A stretch of DNA of 64,000 nucleotides from Ruicaihuangia caeni. GTDB taxonomy: Bacteria > Actinomycetota > Actinomycetes > Actinomycetales > Microbacteriaceae. Below, piece by piece: positions 27,553 through 36,194 of the stretch. A model generated the notes under the pieces. The model searched no databases. It was given only the letters and a program-made list of their open reading frames with translations, and was not told the origin of the DNA. The DNA lies in NCBI RefSeq assembly GCF_029952955.1, contig NZ_JASATX010000001.1:434001-498000 (forward strand), in the 5' to 3' direction. The first letter of the stretch is position 1; each line of letters starts with the position of its first letter. Position numbers and translations under genes: made by a program.

Positions 27553-28194
27553 ATGGCCGAGTTCGAGCGCGAGCGTGCGCGAATGGTCGACGAGCAGCTC
27601 GCCGGGCGGGACATCGACGACCCGCGCGTGCTTGCGGCCATGCGATCCGTTCCGCGCCACCGTTTCGTGACGCCACGCCAAGCGGCCGCAGCCTATGAGG
27701 ATCACCCGCTTCCGATCGGGAACGGCCAGACCATCTCGCAGCCCTACATCGTCGCGCTCATGTGCCAGGCGGCACGGGTGCGAGCAGGTGACCGTGTGCT
27801 CGAGATCGGCACAGGATCCGGCTATGCGGCCGCTGTTCTCGGCGAGCTCGCGGCCGAGGTGCACACCGTCGAGCGGCACAGTGAACTCGCTCGAGCTGCG
27901 ACGCGAGCCCTTCAGCCGTGGCCCAATGTGCATGTGCACGAGGGCGACGGCACGCTCGGCCTTCCCGAGTGCGCGCCATTCGACGCTGTGCTCGTCACCG
28001 CTGCGGGACCCGATGTGCCGGAGCCGCTCGTCGAGCAACTCGGCGAGGGCGGTCGCCTGGTGATTCCCGTGGGCGAACCGCGCTTCGGGCAGCAATTGAT
28101 CCGGCTCACCCTCCAGGGTGACGAGCTCTTGCGCGATCGGTTGATGCCGGTCGTGTTCGTGCCCCTGATCGGACGACACGGCACCGCGCCCTGA
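27553..28194 (+). CDS. pcm: Protein-L-isoaspartate O-methyltransferase
   Basis: 213 residues. Repairs isoaspartyl residues in damaged proteins using SAM. The family signatures are present: VPRHRFVT, LPIGNGQTISQPYIVALM (54-71), and motif I VLEIGTGSGYAAAVLGEL (82-99). EHERHSELA-like motif II (VHTVERHSELA) and AAGPDVPEPLVEQLGEGGRLVIPVG complete it. ATG 27553 begins just before the conserved RERMVxxQL segment; the ORF extends 12 codons further upstream without conserved sequence. Confidence 0.92.
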   Translation: MAEFERERARMVDEQLAGRDIDDPRVLAAMRSVPRHRFVTPRQAAAAYEDHPLPIGNGQTISQPYIVALMCQAARVRAGDRVLEIGTGSGYAAAVLGELAAEVHTVERHSELARAATRALQPWPNVHVHEGDGTLGLPECAPFDAVLVTAAGPDVPEPLVEQLGEGGRLVIPVGEPRFGQQLIRLTLQGDELLRDRLMPVVFVPLIGRHGTAP

Positions 28195-28225
28195 GCGACC
28201 CGGCCGACGGATGCCGGCTGGGAGG

Positions 28226-28231
28226 TACCCT
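28226..28231 (+). promoter_or_regulatory. -10 box (TACCCT) of DUF3097 gene, leaderless
   Basis: TACCCT followed by 6 bases and then ATG 28238. Confidence 0.55.
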
Positions 28232-28237
28232 CGATCG

Positions 28238-29080
28238 ATGGACTTCGACCCATACGGAACCGATGTGCTGGCTGCAGCGCGCGCCCGACCGATCGCTCGT
28301 CCACCAGAGGTGGCGGCAGAGCAAGGCCTGGTCGTCGAAGACGCCGCGAGCGGCTTCTGCGGCGCGATCACACGCGTCGAAGGACGGCTCGTCGAGCTCG
28401 AGGACTACTTCGGTGCGGTACGCGCTTTTCCCCTCGATTCGAGCTTCCTCATCGATGGCCGTCCGGTCGCGCTCGTTCTCCCGACCGCCGCGCCGACCGC
28501 GCGGGCGCGCACCGCCTCCGGCTCCTTCGCGGTCGAGCAGACTCGCGCGCGGGTCGCCCGATCGAGCCGCATCCTCGTGGAGGGGCGTCACGACGCCGAG
28601 TTGGTCGAGAAGGTCTGGGGCGCGGACCTCCGCGTGGAGGGCGTCGTCGTCGAGTACCTCGAGGGCATCGACGACCTGCCGGATCTCATCGCTGAGCGCG
28701 ACCCGTCACCTGCCAAGCGCCTCGGTGTGCTCGTCGATCATCTGGTCCCGGGGTCGAAGGAGCAGCGCATCGCGGATGCCGTCGCTGCGGGCCCGTTCGG
28801 CGATGCCGTGCTCGTGGTCGGGCACCCCTTCATCGACATCTGGCAGGCAGTGAAGCCCTCTCGCCTGGGTATCGAGGCCTGGCCCGTGATACCCCGCGGC
28901 ACCGACTGGAAACGTGGGATCTGCCGTTCGCTCGGCTGGGCTGCCGACGACCAGGCCGACATCGCGCGGGCCTGGCAGACCATCCTCGGCCGAGTGCGAA
29001 GCTTCGCAGACCTCGAGCCCGCGCTGCTCGGCCGCGTGGAGCAGCTCATCGACTTCGTCACGGAGCCAGGCTCTGCATGA
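28238..29080 (+). CDS. DUF3097 family protein (Toprim-like)
   Basis: 280 residues, an actinobacterial family of unknown function. MDFDPYGTDVL opens it, and the N-terminal domain (VVEDAASGFCGAITRVEGRLVELEDYFG) is a small beta-barrel. From about residue 115, SSRILVEGRHDAELVEKVWGADLRVEGVVVEYLEGIDDLPDLI followed by LGVLVDHLVPGSKEQRIAD resembles a Toprim fold (Glu in VEGRHD and Asp in DHL as metal ligands), so a nucleic-acid role is possible but inferred. The leaderless promoter fixes the start. Confidence 0.8.
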   Translation: MDFDPYGTDVLAAARARPIARPPEVAAEQGLVVEDAASGFCGAITRVEGRLVELEDYFGAVRAFPLDSSFLIDGRPVALVLPTAAPTARARTASGSFAVEQTRARVARSSRILVEGRHDAELVEKVWGADLRVEGVVVEYLEGIDDLPDLIAERDPSPAKRLGVLVDHLVPGSKEQRIADAVAAGPFGDAVLVVGHPFIDIWQAVKPSRLGIEAWPVIPRGTDWKRGICRSLGWAADDQADIARAWQTILGRVRSFADLEPALLGRVEQLIDFVTEPGSA

Positions 29081-29139
29081 GCAGAGGCGTCTGCTGAGCG
29101 GTGCCCCGCAGGAGCGGACCAGTCGGTGAGCATGCAGTG

Positions 29140-30198
29140 ATGGTGAGCAAGGGCTGGCGTCGTGGCTTCGATGAGCTCGGCCGGCGCGACTTCGCGGCTG
29201 CCGCGCGGGCGGCAGTGGCGCTGTGCGTCCCGCTCGTCGTCCTGACCGCTGTGGGTCGAACGGACCTCTCCGTCTACGCGGCCTTCGGTGCGTTCACGGC
29301 GCTGTACGGCAGGAACGAGCCCTATCGCGCTCGCCTCGTGACGCTGTCGGTTGCCGCGATCTCGCTGTGGGCGACGATCTGCGGCGGCATCGCACTGGCG
29401 GTCACCGACCCGCCGCAGTGGGTGGTCGGTCTGGCACTCGCGGTCACCGTGGTGTTCGGGATCGCGACCAGCGAGGTGATGAACTGGGTGCCGCGCGGAT
29501 CGATCTTCTTCGTCTTCGCGCTCATGGTGATGGCGAACCAATCGCTCGAGGCAGCGAGAGCACCCGAAGCCGTCGCGGTTGCAGCGGCGACAGCCGGGTT
29601 CTCGATACTTCTCGGCATGAGCGGTTGGCTGCTTCGGCGTGTGCTGCCGCAGCACCAGGGCGAGCTGTTCCTTTGGCCGTTGCAGCGGCGCCCGGTGCGG
29701 GCGCTCTCGCCGGTGAGGACTCGCACCTACTGGTACCTCGCGGGCATCAATGTGATCGGGATAGTCGGGGCTTGGATCATCGCCCTGGCGTTCGGCGTCG
29801 GTCACCCATACTGGGCGTCGGTGGCTGTGGCCGCCGTGATGCCCACGCTCGCTGCGCTGACGGGCTATGCGCGCATGTGGCACCGCTTCGTTGGAACGGC
29901 GGCGGGCGTGGTGGTGGCGGCCGTGCTCTTCGTCTGGGGGCCGCCGATCTGGCTCATGGTCGCGATCCTCACGCTGTGCTCGTTCGGTGCAGAGATGTTC
30001 GTGGCGCGGCGCTATGACATCGCGCTGCTCTTCATCACTCCCTTGGCGCTCGGCACGGCGAACCTGGCTGAGCGTCGCGATTGGTATCCGCTCTTCGTCG
30101 ACCGGTTCGTGGAGACGGGGCTCGGAGTAGCGCTTGCCTTCGTGATCGTCTTCGCTGCGCGACGCGTGGTGCTGCGCGAGGCGCCAAGCGCCGGCTGA
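29140..30198 (+). CDS. FUSC family membrane protein (aromatic acid exporter-like)
   Basis: 352 residues. An N-terminal half with about five membrane helices (AAARAAVALCVPLVVLTA, DLSVYAAFGAFTALYG, SVAAISLWATICGGIAL, VVGLALAVTVVFGIATS) and a C-terminal half with five more (GINVIGIVGAWIIALAFG, YWASVAVAAVMPTLAAL, and others). The FGAFTALYG and HPYWASVAVAAVMP segments are typical of FUSC/ArAE proteins linked to export of aromatic carboxylates. It lacks the large cytoplasmic domain of full-length YccS. Start ATG 29140 is uncertain; GTG 29137 and GTG 29101 are in frame. No neighbour suggests a substrate. Confidence 0.78.
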   Translation: MVSKGWRRGFDELGRRDFAAAARAAVALCVPLVVLTAVGRTDLSVYAAFGAFTALYGRNEPYRARLVTLSVAAISLWATICGGIALAVTDPPQWVVGLALAVTVVFGIATSEVMNWVPRGSIFFVFALMVMANQSLEAARAPEAVAVAAATAGFSILLGMSGWLLRRVLPQHQGELFLWPLQRRPVRALSPVRTRTYWYLAGINVIGIVGAWIIALAFGVGHPYWASVAVAAVMPTLAALTGYARMWHRFVGTAAGVVVAAVLFVWGPPIWLMVAILTLCSFGAEMFVARRYDIALLFITPLALGTANLAERRDWYPLFVDRFVETGLGVALAFVIVFAARRVVLREAPSAG

Positions 30199-30246
30199 GC
30201 ACGGAAGTCGCGGGGCGGCGTCGCCCGGCATCCCGAGATGCTGGAG

Positions 30247-30252
30247 TAGCGT
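30247..30252 (+). promoter_or_regulatory. -10 box (TAGCGT), leaderless
   Basis: TAGCGT followed by 7 bases and then ATG 30260. Confidence 0.55.
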
Positions 30253-30259
30253 TGCGTAC

Positions 30260-30907
30260 ATGGGCCACTCGATCGAGACGCGCGTGCGCAACGCCGTCGA
30301 GGCGTGGCTCCGCTGGCTTCCGGGCTGGCAGCCGCCGACCCATCGATCCCGCGCGAGGGTGTGCCGACGTTGCTTCGGCTCGCCGCTCACTGAGGCTGCC
30401 GGATTCGGGCCCGACGTGCCGCATGCCGTGCAGCACGCGCTGATCATGCGGCTCAACGCGATCGTCGAGCACTCCGTCGACGCGTACACCGAACGCAACC
30501 TGCCGCTGCTCTGGCGCGAGCTTCGTGATGCCGAAGCACGAAAGCGCGCGCGGCCATATCGGCCCGCCGATGGCCTCGCTCCGGAGTATCAGGGTCTCGA
30601 GCTCGACCCCGAGCCCGAACCCGGTCAGCCGTTCCTCTTCACGCTCGCAGACCTCGCCGATGACGCGGCTGCCGAGCACCGACTGCCTGATCCAGCGCCG
30701 CTGAGCGATGAGGCGAAGACCTCGCTGCGATACGAGATGGCGCTCGCCGACGATGAGGCGACGCGAGTCGGGATGGATGTGTGCCTGGAGCTGATGACGT
30801 TCCGCCCCCGCATCCAGCAGGCGGTGCACGAGGTCGTGGAACCGCAGATCGAAGCGCTGCTGAGCGAACTGACTCGCTCGCTCGATGTGCCCGGCGGACT
30901 GCTGTAG
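30260..30907 (+). CDS. Conserved hypothetical protein, soluble, helical
   Basis: 215 residues, no signal or membrane segment. The N-terminus is basic and Trp-rich (WLRWLPGWQPPTHR) and contains CRRC (about residues 34-37), a possible metal or nucleic-acid contact. The centre is an acidic, Pro-rich linker (LDPEPEPGQPFLFTL), and the C-terminal 60 residues are helical (SDEAKTSLRYEMALADDEATRVGMDVCLEL). The N-terminal SIETRVRNAVEAWL could be an amphipathic helix. I do not recognise the family; automated annotation as a polyamine transporter component would have no support here. Confidence 0.6.
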   Translation: MGHSIETRVRNAVEAWLRWLPGWQPPTHRSRARVCRRCFGSPLTEAAGFGPDVPHAVQHALIMRLNAIVEHSVDAYTERNLPLLWRELRDAEARKRARPYRPADGLAPEYQGLELDPEPEPGQPFLFTLADLADDAAAEHRLPDPAPLSDEAKTSLRYEMALADDEATRVGMDVCLELMTFRPRIQQAVHEVVEPQIEALLSELTRSLDVPGGLL

Positions 30908-30953
30908 CCGGCGCAAGCGACGCGCTCCGGCGTCCGATCAGCACTTTTCATTT

Positions 30954-30980
30954 ATCACGTTCAGGTAACGCCAAGATAAC
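30954..30980 (+). promoter_or_regulatory. MtrA-like box: three half-sites at 11-bp spacing
   Basis: ATCAC (30954), GTAAC (30965) and ATAAC (30976) repeat at exactly 11 bases. The direct repeat GTAAC-N6-GTAAC is the motif known for the actinobacterial regulator MtrA, which controls cell-wall hydrolases. It lies about 165-190 bases upstream of an M23 peptidase gene, which is a typical target. Confidence 0.45.
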
Positions 30981-31145
30981 AACCCGCACACTATTGCGGT
31001 AGCGATTTTCGCTGCAGGGCCGGCCCAGTCGTTTCCGACATGTTGCGCTGGCTCGCGTCGCCGTCCTGGGCGGCGCTTCCGCGCGATGACATGCGCCATT
31101 CAGTTCGTGCTCGGCTGCTCCGAGTGCCACGACCGGAGAAACGCT

Positions 31146-31823
31146 GTGCCCCTGTTCCCCCATGCCCCGAATGCCTTCGACCTCGTCAAGTCGCTGAGCG
31201 CCCGCAACTCGCAGACCCGACTCGCCGTGACCGCCGCCATGATGGTCGGCGCGTTCATGTTCAACAGCTCGTTGCCCGCGGAAGCGGCACCTGAGCAGGC
31301 GCCTGCGCAGCAGATCGAAACGGTCCAGGAGTTGGAGGTCGAAGCGGCCTCCGTTCCGGCGCCGACTCAGCGCGATGACTACGGTGTCACGAAGTTCGCT
31401 CTCGTCAAGTGGCCCGTGCCCGCCGGCAGCAAGATCAGCTCCGGCTTCGGCGGACGGTCGGCACCGTGCGCCGGCTGCTCCACGAACCATGACGGAGTCG
31501 ACTTCACTCCAGGCGCCGGCACCCCCGTCGCAGCGCTGGCGGACGGCGTCGTGACCGAGGTGGGCAACCCCTCCGGCGGTCTGGGCGTGTACGCCATGAT
31601 CGAGCACGTCATCGACGGTGCTCGCTACACCTCGGTGTACGGGCACATGCAGCTCGGGTCGCTGAGTGTCGCCGTGGGGCAGCAGGTGACCGCCGGACAG
31701 CAGCTCGGACGGGTGGGCAGCACCGGCCAGAGCACCGGGCCGCACCTGCACCTCGAGCTCTGGGACGCCGCTGACGGCCGCCTCGACCCGCTCACCTTCC
31801 TGCGCAGCAAGGTCAACGCCTGA
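31146..31823 (+). CDS. Secreted M23-family peptidoglycan endopeptidase
   Basis: 225 residues. A basic, moderately long N-terminus leads to a signal segment (TRLAVTAAMMVGAFMFN) cut near PAEAAPEQ. A Gln/Glu/Pro-rich linker precedes the LytM domain (about 95-222) with zinc and catalytic residues His115 and Asp119 (NHDGVD), His167 (YGHM) and His200/His202 (GPHLHLE). Two cysteines (APCAGC, 108 and 111) sit just before the active site and may form a disulfide. It hydrolyses peptide cross-links in peptidoglycan. The GTG 31146 is preceded by GGAGAAA. Control by MtrA is inferred from the box upstream. Confidence 0.88.
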   Translation: MPLFPHAPNAFDLVKSLSARNSQTRLAVTAAMMVGAFMFNSSLPAEAAPEQAPAQQIETVQELEVEAASVPAPTQRDDYGVTKFALVKWPVPAGSKISSGFGGRSAPCAGCSTNHDGVDFTPGAGTPVAALADGVVTEVGNPSGGLGVYAMIEHVIDGARYTSVYGHMQLGSLSVAVGQQVTAGQQLGRVGSTGQSTGPHLHLELWDAADGRLDPLTFLRSKVNA

Positions 31824-31862
31824 CCCGTGGCCTGACCGCATCCTCGCTGCGCATGCGCTTGG

Positions 31863-33005
31863 ATGGATGCTGTGAGCCACAGCCCTGAATCGCGCCCGGG
31901 CGAGGACTCCACCCCCTCGCCCCATGTCGAGCAACCTCCGGCGACGCCAACCGCTGCCGAGATCCGCCGTTGGCGGCGATACCTCGCAGACGAACGCGCC
32001 GAGGGTGCGGTGTATCGCGACCTCGCCGAACGCCGGACAGGGGAGGAGCGCGAGATCCTGCTCGGGCTCGCAGCGGCGGAGCAGCGCCACGAGGCCCACT
32101 GGCTGAGCCTGCTCGGCGAGCACGCCGCTCCCGCACGAAAGGGCGCTCTGCGCACTCGGCTGCTCGGTTGGTTCGCGCGGCGCTTCGGCTCAGTGTTCGT
32201 GCTCGCACTCGCGCAACGCGCTGAATCGCGCTCGCCATACGCGACCGAGCATGCAGCGACCCCGGCGATGGCGGCTGACGAGCGCATCCATGAGGAAGTG
32301 GTCCGGGCGCTCGCGACCCAGGGGCGCACAAGGCTCGCCGGCAATTTCCGGGCTGCCGTGTTCGGCGCGAACGACGGCCTCGTCAGCAATCTCGCCCTCG
32401 TGCTGGGTATCGGTGCCACGGGTGTGTCGCCGCAGACGGTGCTCTTCACCGGCATCGCGGGTCTTCTCGCCGGCGCCCTGTCGATGGGTGCGGGGGAGTA
32501 CGTCTCGGTCAGCTCTCAGCGAGAGCTTCTCCGCTCCAGCGAACCGCATGACGACGCTGAGGGCGTCGTGCCGAGGCTGGACGTCGATGCCAACGAACTC
32601 ACCCTCGTGTACCGGGCACGCGGCATGACGCCCGAGGACGCCGAGCTGCGCGCGCGGCAGGTGATCGCGAGCCACACCACCGGTGCCACCGGACCGGTGC
32701 CGCTCGTCGTCGCCGGCCACGACGCGGTCGGATCCGGCATGGCGGCCGCCGTGTCGAGCTTCTTGTTCTTCGCCTCGGGGGCCATCATCCCGGTGCTGCC
32801 CTATCTGTTCGGCCTCTCCGGCTTCTCAGCGGTGATCATCGCAGCGGCCCTCGTCGGTGTCGCCTTGCTCATCACCGGGGCGATCGTCGGCGTGCTCTCC
32901 GGCGCTTCGCCGCTTGCGCGGGCGCTGCGTCAGCTCGCGATCGGATTCGGCGCTGCGGCCGTCACCTACGTGCTCGGGCTCGCCTTCGGTGCGGTCCTCG
33001 CTTGA
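31863..33005 (+). CDS. Ferritin-like domain fused to VIT1/CCC1 transporter (MbfA-like)
   Basis: 380 residues. Residues about 33-140 form a ferritin-like (erythrin) bundle, with metal-ligand candidates in EGAVYRDLAE and AAEQRHEAHW. Residues about 165-380 are a VIT1/CCC1 domain with five membrane helices (NDGLVSNLALVLGIG; FTGIAGLLAGALSMGAGEYVSV; SSFLFFASGAIIPVLPYLFG; SAVIIAAALVGVALLITGAIV; LARALRQLAIGFGAAAVTYVLG) and the loop that carries iron. The architecture matches MbfA, which exports iron from the cytoplasm, so iron or manganese detoxification is inferred. Start ATG 31863; GTG 31872 is possible. Confidence 0.85.
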   Translation: MDAVSHSPESRPGEDSTPSPHVEQPPATPTAAEIRRWRRYLADERAEGAVYRDLAERRTGEEREILLGLAAAEQRHEAHWLSLLGEHAAPARKGALRTRLLGWFARRFGSVFVLALAQRAESRSPYATEHAATPAMAADERIHEEVVRALATQGRTRLAGNFRAAVFGANDGLVSNLALVLGIGATGVSPQTVLFTGIAGLLAGALSMGAGEYVSVSSQRELLRSSEPHDDAEGVVPRLDVDANELTLVYRARGMTPEDAELRARQVIASHTTGATGPVPLVVAGHDAVGSGMAAAVSSFLFFASGAIIPVLPYLFGLSGFSAVIIAAALVGVALLITGAIVGVLSGASPLARALRQLAIGFGAAAVTYVLGLAFGAVLA

Positions 33006-33102
33006 TCGTTCCGACGGGGTTCGCGGAACTCCGGTAGCCGTCGACGGCGGCGGAGCGGCCCTCAAGCAGCGGCTTGCATCAAAGAGCGCCGGCATTCAGT
33101 AG

Positions 33103-33108
33103 TAGAAT
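33103..33108 (+). promoter_or_regulatory. -10 box (TAGAAT) of the riboswitch-ykoEDC transcript
   Basis: TAGAAT about 7 bases before the predicted transcript start at the base of the TPP riboswitch. Confidence 0.5.
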
Positions 33109-33115
33109 CGCTGCT

Positions 33116-33208
<93 letters not shown>

Positions 33209-33259
33209 TTCTCAACCTTCCCGTGCCATTCCGAAACCTCTGAGGAAAGGGCACGAATC

Positions 33260-33868
33260 GTGACCACGCAATCCATCCGTCCTACCCGCTCGCTCCGCTG
33301 GCGGGTCGTCGACATCGTCGTGGCCAGCGTCATCGGCGTCGCCTGCGGCGTGCTGTTCGTCGTCTGGAACGTCGCGGACAACGTCATTGGCGATCCGCTC
33401 AAAGCGCTGCTGCCAGGACTGCAAGGCCTCTCGCATGGCATGTGGTTGATCGCCGGCGTGCTCACGGCGATCATCATCCGCAAGCCGGGCGCCGCTCTCT
33501 ATGGCGAACTGCTCGCGGCGGTCGTCTCGGCGGTCGTCGGCAACCAGTGGGGCTGGCTGACGCTGGTCTCGGGGCTCACCCAGGGGCTCGGCGCCGAACT
33601 GGTCTTCGCGATCTTCGCCTACGCGAACTTCAGGCTGATCCCGGCACTGCTCGCCGGTGCCGCATCGGGTCTGACCATGGCCATCACCGACCTCGTGCTC
33701 TGGTACGCGGGAGCGGGCGCGACCTTCAGCACCGTGTACACCATCGCTTCCATCGTGGGTGGCGTGCTGCTGGCAGGACTGCTCGCCTGGCTGCTGGCGA
33801 AGGCGCTGGCACGCACAGGGGTGCTGGATCGGTTCGCCGCCGGCCGAGAGGTGAAGGCGGCGGTCTGA
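33260..33868 (+). CDS. ykoE: ECF transporter S component YkoE (thiamine or its HMP precursor)
   Basis: 202 residues with about five to six membrane helices (RVVDIVVASVIGVACGVLFVVW; MWLIAGVLTAIIIRKPGAALY; ELLAAVVSAVVGNQWG; and others). YkoE is the substrate-binding subunit of a thiamine-related ECF-type transporter; GVACGVLFVVWN and GNQWGW are family signatures. GTG 33260 follows AGGAAAGGG. Transcribed under the TPP riboswitch and followed by ykoD and ykoC, which give the energy module. The substrate is probably hydroxymethylpyrimidine or thiamine. Confidence 0.9.
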   Translation: MTTQSIRPTRSLRWRVVDIVVASVIGVACGVLFVVWNVADNVIGDPLKALLPGLQGLSHGMWLIAGVLTAIIIRKPGAALYGELLAAVVSAVVGNQWGWLTLVSGLTQGLGAELVFAIFAYANFRLIPALLAGAASGLTMAITDLVLWYAGAGATFSTVYTIASIVGGVLLAGLLAWLLAKALARTGVLDRFAAGREVKAAV

Positions 33869-33870
33869 TC

Positions 33871-35391
33871 ATGACGGCCACCGTTCGGGGCGCGCGTGTC
33901 GTGCTGCGCGGTTTCGGCTGGCGGCACGCGACGCGCAGAGCCCCGGCACTGAGCTCGATCGACCTGGTCATCGAGCCGGGAGAGCGTGTTCTGCTGCTCG
34001 GCGCCTCGGGCTCTGGCAAGTCGACCCTCTTGCAGGCGCTCGCCGGGCTGCTCGGCGACGACGAAGGCGACGCCGGCGGCTCGCTCGAGGTCGAAGGCGG
34101 TACTCGCGGACTGGTGCTGCAGGACCCCGAGAGTCAGGTGATCCTCTCGCGAGTGGGCGACGATGTCGCCTTCGGCCTCGAGAACCTGGCGGTTCCACGG
34201 CAGGAGATCTGGCCGCGAGTGCGGGCGGCGCTCGACGAGGTGGGCCTCGACGTGCCGCTCGACCGCCCGACATCCGCGCTGTCCGGTGGGCAGCAGCAGC
34301 GCCTCGCGCTCGCTGGGGTGCTCGCGATGCGTCCCGCGCTGCTGCTGCTCGACGAACCGACCGCCAACCTCGACCCGGAGGGCGTGCAAGAGGTGCGACG
34401 GGCCGTTGGCGAGGTTGTGGCGCAGCACCCTGTCACGCTCGTGGTAGTCGAACACCGGGTGGAGCTCTGGCACGATCTGGTCGACCGTGTGATCGTGATC
34501 GCGGGCGGCGGCGTGGCGATCGACGCCCCCGCCGCCACAGTGTTCACCGATCACGCCGACCAGCTGTGTGAGCTCGGCATCTGGACGCCTGCTTCCAGTG
34601 GCCTGAACGGTTCACAGGGCGCCGCGCGACCGATGGGCCCGGGCAACGCGCCGCGCGCGCTTGGCGATCACCCACCACTGCTCGCGGCGGATGACCTGAC
34701 GGTCTCGCGAACGCCTGGGGCAGCGGTTCGCGGCGGAATCCATGCCGAGGTGCGAGCAGGCCGGTGCCTCGCGATCACAGGGCCGAATGGCAGTGGCAAG
34801 TCGACGACCGGGTTGACCCTCGCCGGCCTGCTGCCACCCGAAGACGGCCTGGTGCAGGCGAGCGAAGGGCTGCGCCAGGGAGCGAGCGCGCAACCGCACC
34901 GTTGGCGCAGTCGAGAGCTCCTCACTCGGGTCGGTGTGGTCTTCCAAGACCCGGAGCACCAGTTCCTCTCGACGACCGTGCGCGCCGAGCTCGAGGTCGG
35001 TCTGAAGGCGTTGCGGATGCCGAAGTCAGAGGCCGATGCGAGGGTCACCGAACTCCTCAAGCGCCTTCGACTCGAGCACCTTGCCGAAGCGAACCCCTTC
35101 TCGCTCTCTGGCGGGGAGAAGCGCAGGCTGAGCGTCGCCACCATGCTGGCGACCCGACCACAGGTGCTGGTGCTCGACGAGCCGACGTTCGGGCAGGACG
35201 CCGCGACGTGGAGGGAACTCGTCAGTCTCTTGCGCGAACTCCTGGACGCCGGCACCGCGGTGGTCGCCATCACGCACGACGAGCGCTTCGTCGCGGCGCT
35301 CGCCGACGACGTGCTGCACCTCGACAGGAACGAGGGGTCCCTCGCGACAGCAGGTGCCGCGATCGACGACGGATCGCGAGCACGGCCATGA
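33871..35391 (+). CDS. ykoD: ECF transporter ATPase YkoD, two fused ABC domains
   Basis: 506 residues, two ABC-ATPase domains in tandem. Domain 1: Walker A GASGSGKST near residue 45, signature LSGGQQQRLALAG, Walker B LLLLDEPTANLD. Domain 2: Walker A GPNGSGKST near residue 305, signature LSGGEKRRLSVAT, Walker B VLVLDEPTFGQD, with H-loop THDE. Energises uptake through YkoE. The start is 2 bases after the ykoE stop and the ykoC start overlaps the end by four bases. All catalytic motifs are intact in both halves. Confidence 0.92.
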   Translation: MTATVRGARVVLRGFGWRHATRRAPALSSIDLVIEPGERVLLLGASGSGKSTLLQALAGLLGDDEGDAGGSLEVEGGTRGLVLQDPESQVILSRVGDDVAFGLENLAVPRQEIWPRVRAALDEVGLDVPLDRPTSALSGGQQQRLALAGVLAMRPALLLLDEPTANLDPEGVQEVRRAVGEVVAQHPVTLVVVEHRVELWHDLVDRVIVIAGGGVAIDAPAATVFTDHADQLCELGIWTPASSGLNGSQGAARPMGPGNAPRALGDHPPLLAADDLTVSRTPGAAVRGGIHAEVRAGRCLAITGPNGSGKSTTGLTLAGLLPPEDGLVQASEGLRQGASAQPHRWRSRELLTRVGVVFQDPEHQFLSTTVRAELEVGLKALRMPKSEADARVTELLKRLRLEHLAEANPFSLSGGEKRRLSVATMLATRPQVLVLDEPTFGQDAATWRELVSLLRELLDAGTAVVAITHDERFVAALADDVLHLDRNEGSLATAGAAIDDGSRARP

Positions 35392-36194
35392 CCGCCCCTC
35401 ACGTGATCGCACGCCACGACGCCGAGTCGTCAGCGCAGAGCTCGTGGTGGACGAGTGTGAATCCCATTGCGCGCCTCGGGGCGGCGTTCGCCATCGCGCT
35501 GTGCCTCGTGCTCACGATCGACTGGGTGTCGGCCGCGACCGCGCTGGCGCTCGAACTGGCGCTGTTGCCCTTTCTCGGCATCCGACCCGCACAGTTCTGG
35601 CGCCGTACCTGGCCCGTATGGCTCGCTGCTCCGCTCACCGGGCTCACGATCGTGCTGTACGGCGAGACCTCTGGTCGTGTGTGGTTCGAGTTCTTGTTCG
35701 CGCGAGTGAGCGATGGATCGATCTCCCTCGGCGTTGCAACCATGCTGAGGGTGCTCGCGATCGCGCTGCCCTCCGTCGTGCTCTTCATCGGCGTCGACAC
35801 CACACGGCTCGCTGACGGGCTGGCGCAGATCGTGCGCCTGCCGGCCAGATTCGTGCTCGGCGCGCTCGCGGGTCTGCGCCTCGTCGGTCTGCTCGTCGAG
35901 GACTGGCGCTCGCTCGAACTCGCTCGCCGCGCCCGCGGCGTGGGAGATACGGGACGCCTGAGACGGCTGGCCGGTCAGGCCTTCTCACTGCTCGTCATCG
36001 CGATCCGCCGGGGGAGTCGGCTGGCCACGGCGATGGAGGCGAGAGCGTTCGGAAGCTCCAAGGAGCGCTCCTGGGCGCGCCCCTCGACGCTCGGGTCACG
36101 CGACGTCACGGTCATGCTTCTCGGATTCTTGGTCGGTATCCTGAGCATTGCATCATCACTGCTCGCAGGGACATGGAATTTCATTGCTAGTTGA
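35388..36194 (+). CDS. ykoC: ECF transporter transmembrane component YkoC
   Basis: 268 residues, EcfT-type membrane coupling protein. Membrane helices at 28-46, 48-62, 78-95, 115-140 and a C-terminal helix, with the two cytoplasmic coupling helices carrying ARRARGVG (Ala-Arg-x motif) and SRLATAMEARAFG, the conserved sites that contact the ATPase grooves. ATGA overlap with ykoD. It completes the YkoEDC transporter. Confidence 0.9.
   Translation: MTAPHVIARHDAESSAQSSWWTSVNPIARLGAAFAIALCLVLTIDWVSAATALALELALLPFLGIRPAQFWRRTWPVWLAAPLTGLTIVLYGETSGRVWFEFLFARVSDGSISLGVATMLRVLAIALPSVVLFIGVDTTRLADGLAQIVRLPARFVLGALAGLRLVGLLVEDWRSLELARRARGVGDTGRLRRLAGQAFSLLVIAIRRGSRLATAMEARAFGSSKERSWARPSTLGSRDVTVMLLGFLVGILSIASSLLAGTWNFIAS

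Noticed and set aside
30908-31145. c-di-AMP (ydaO) riboswitch upstream of the M23 peptidase
   Set aside because: Such genes often have one, but I cannot find the conserved core; only the MtrA-like repeats are visible.
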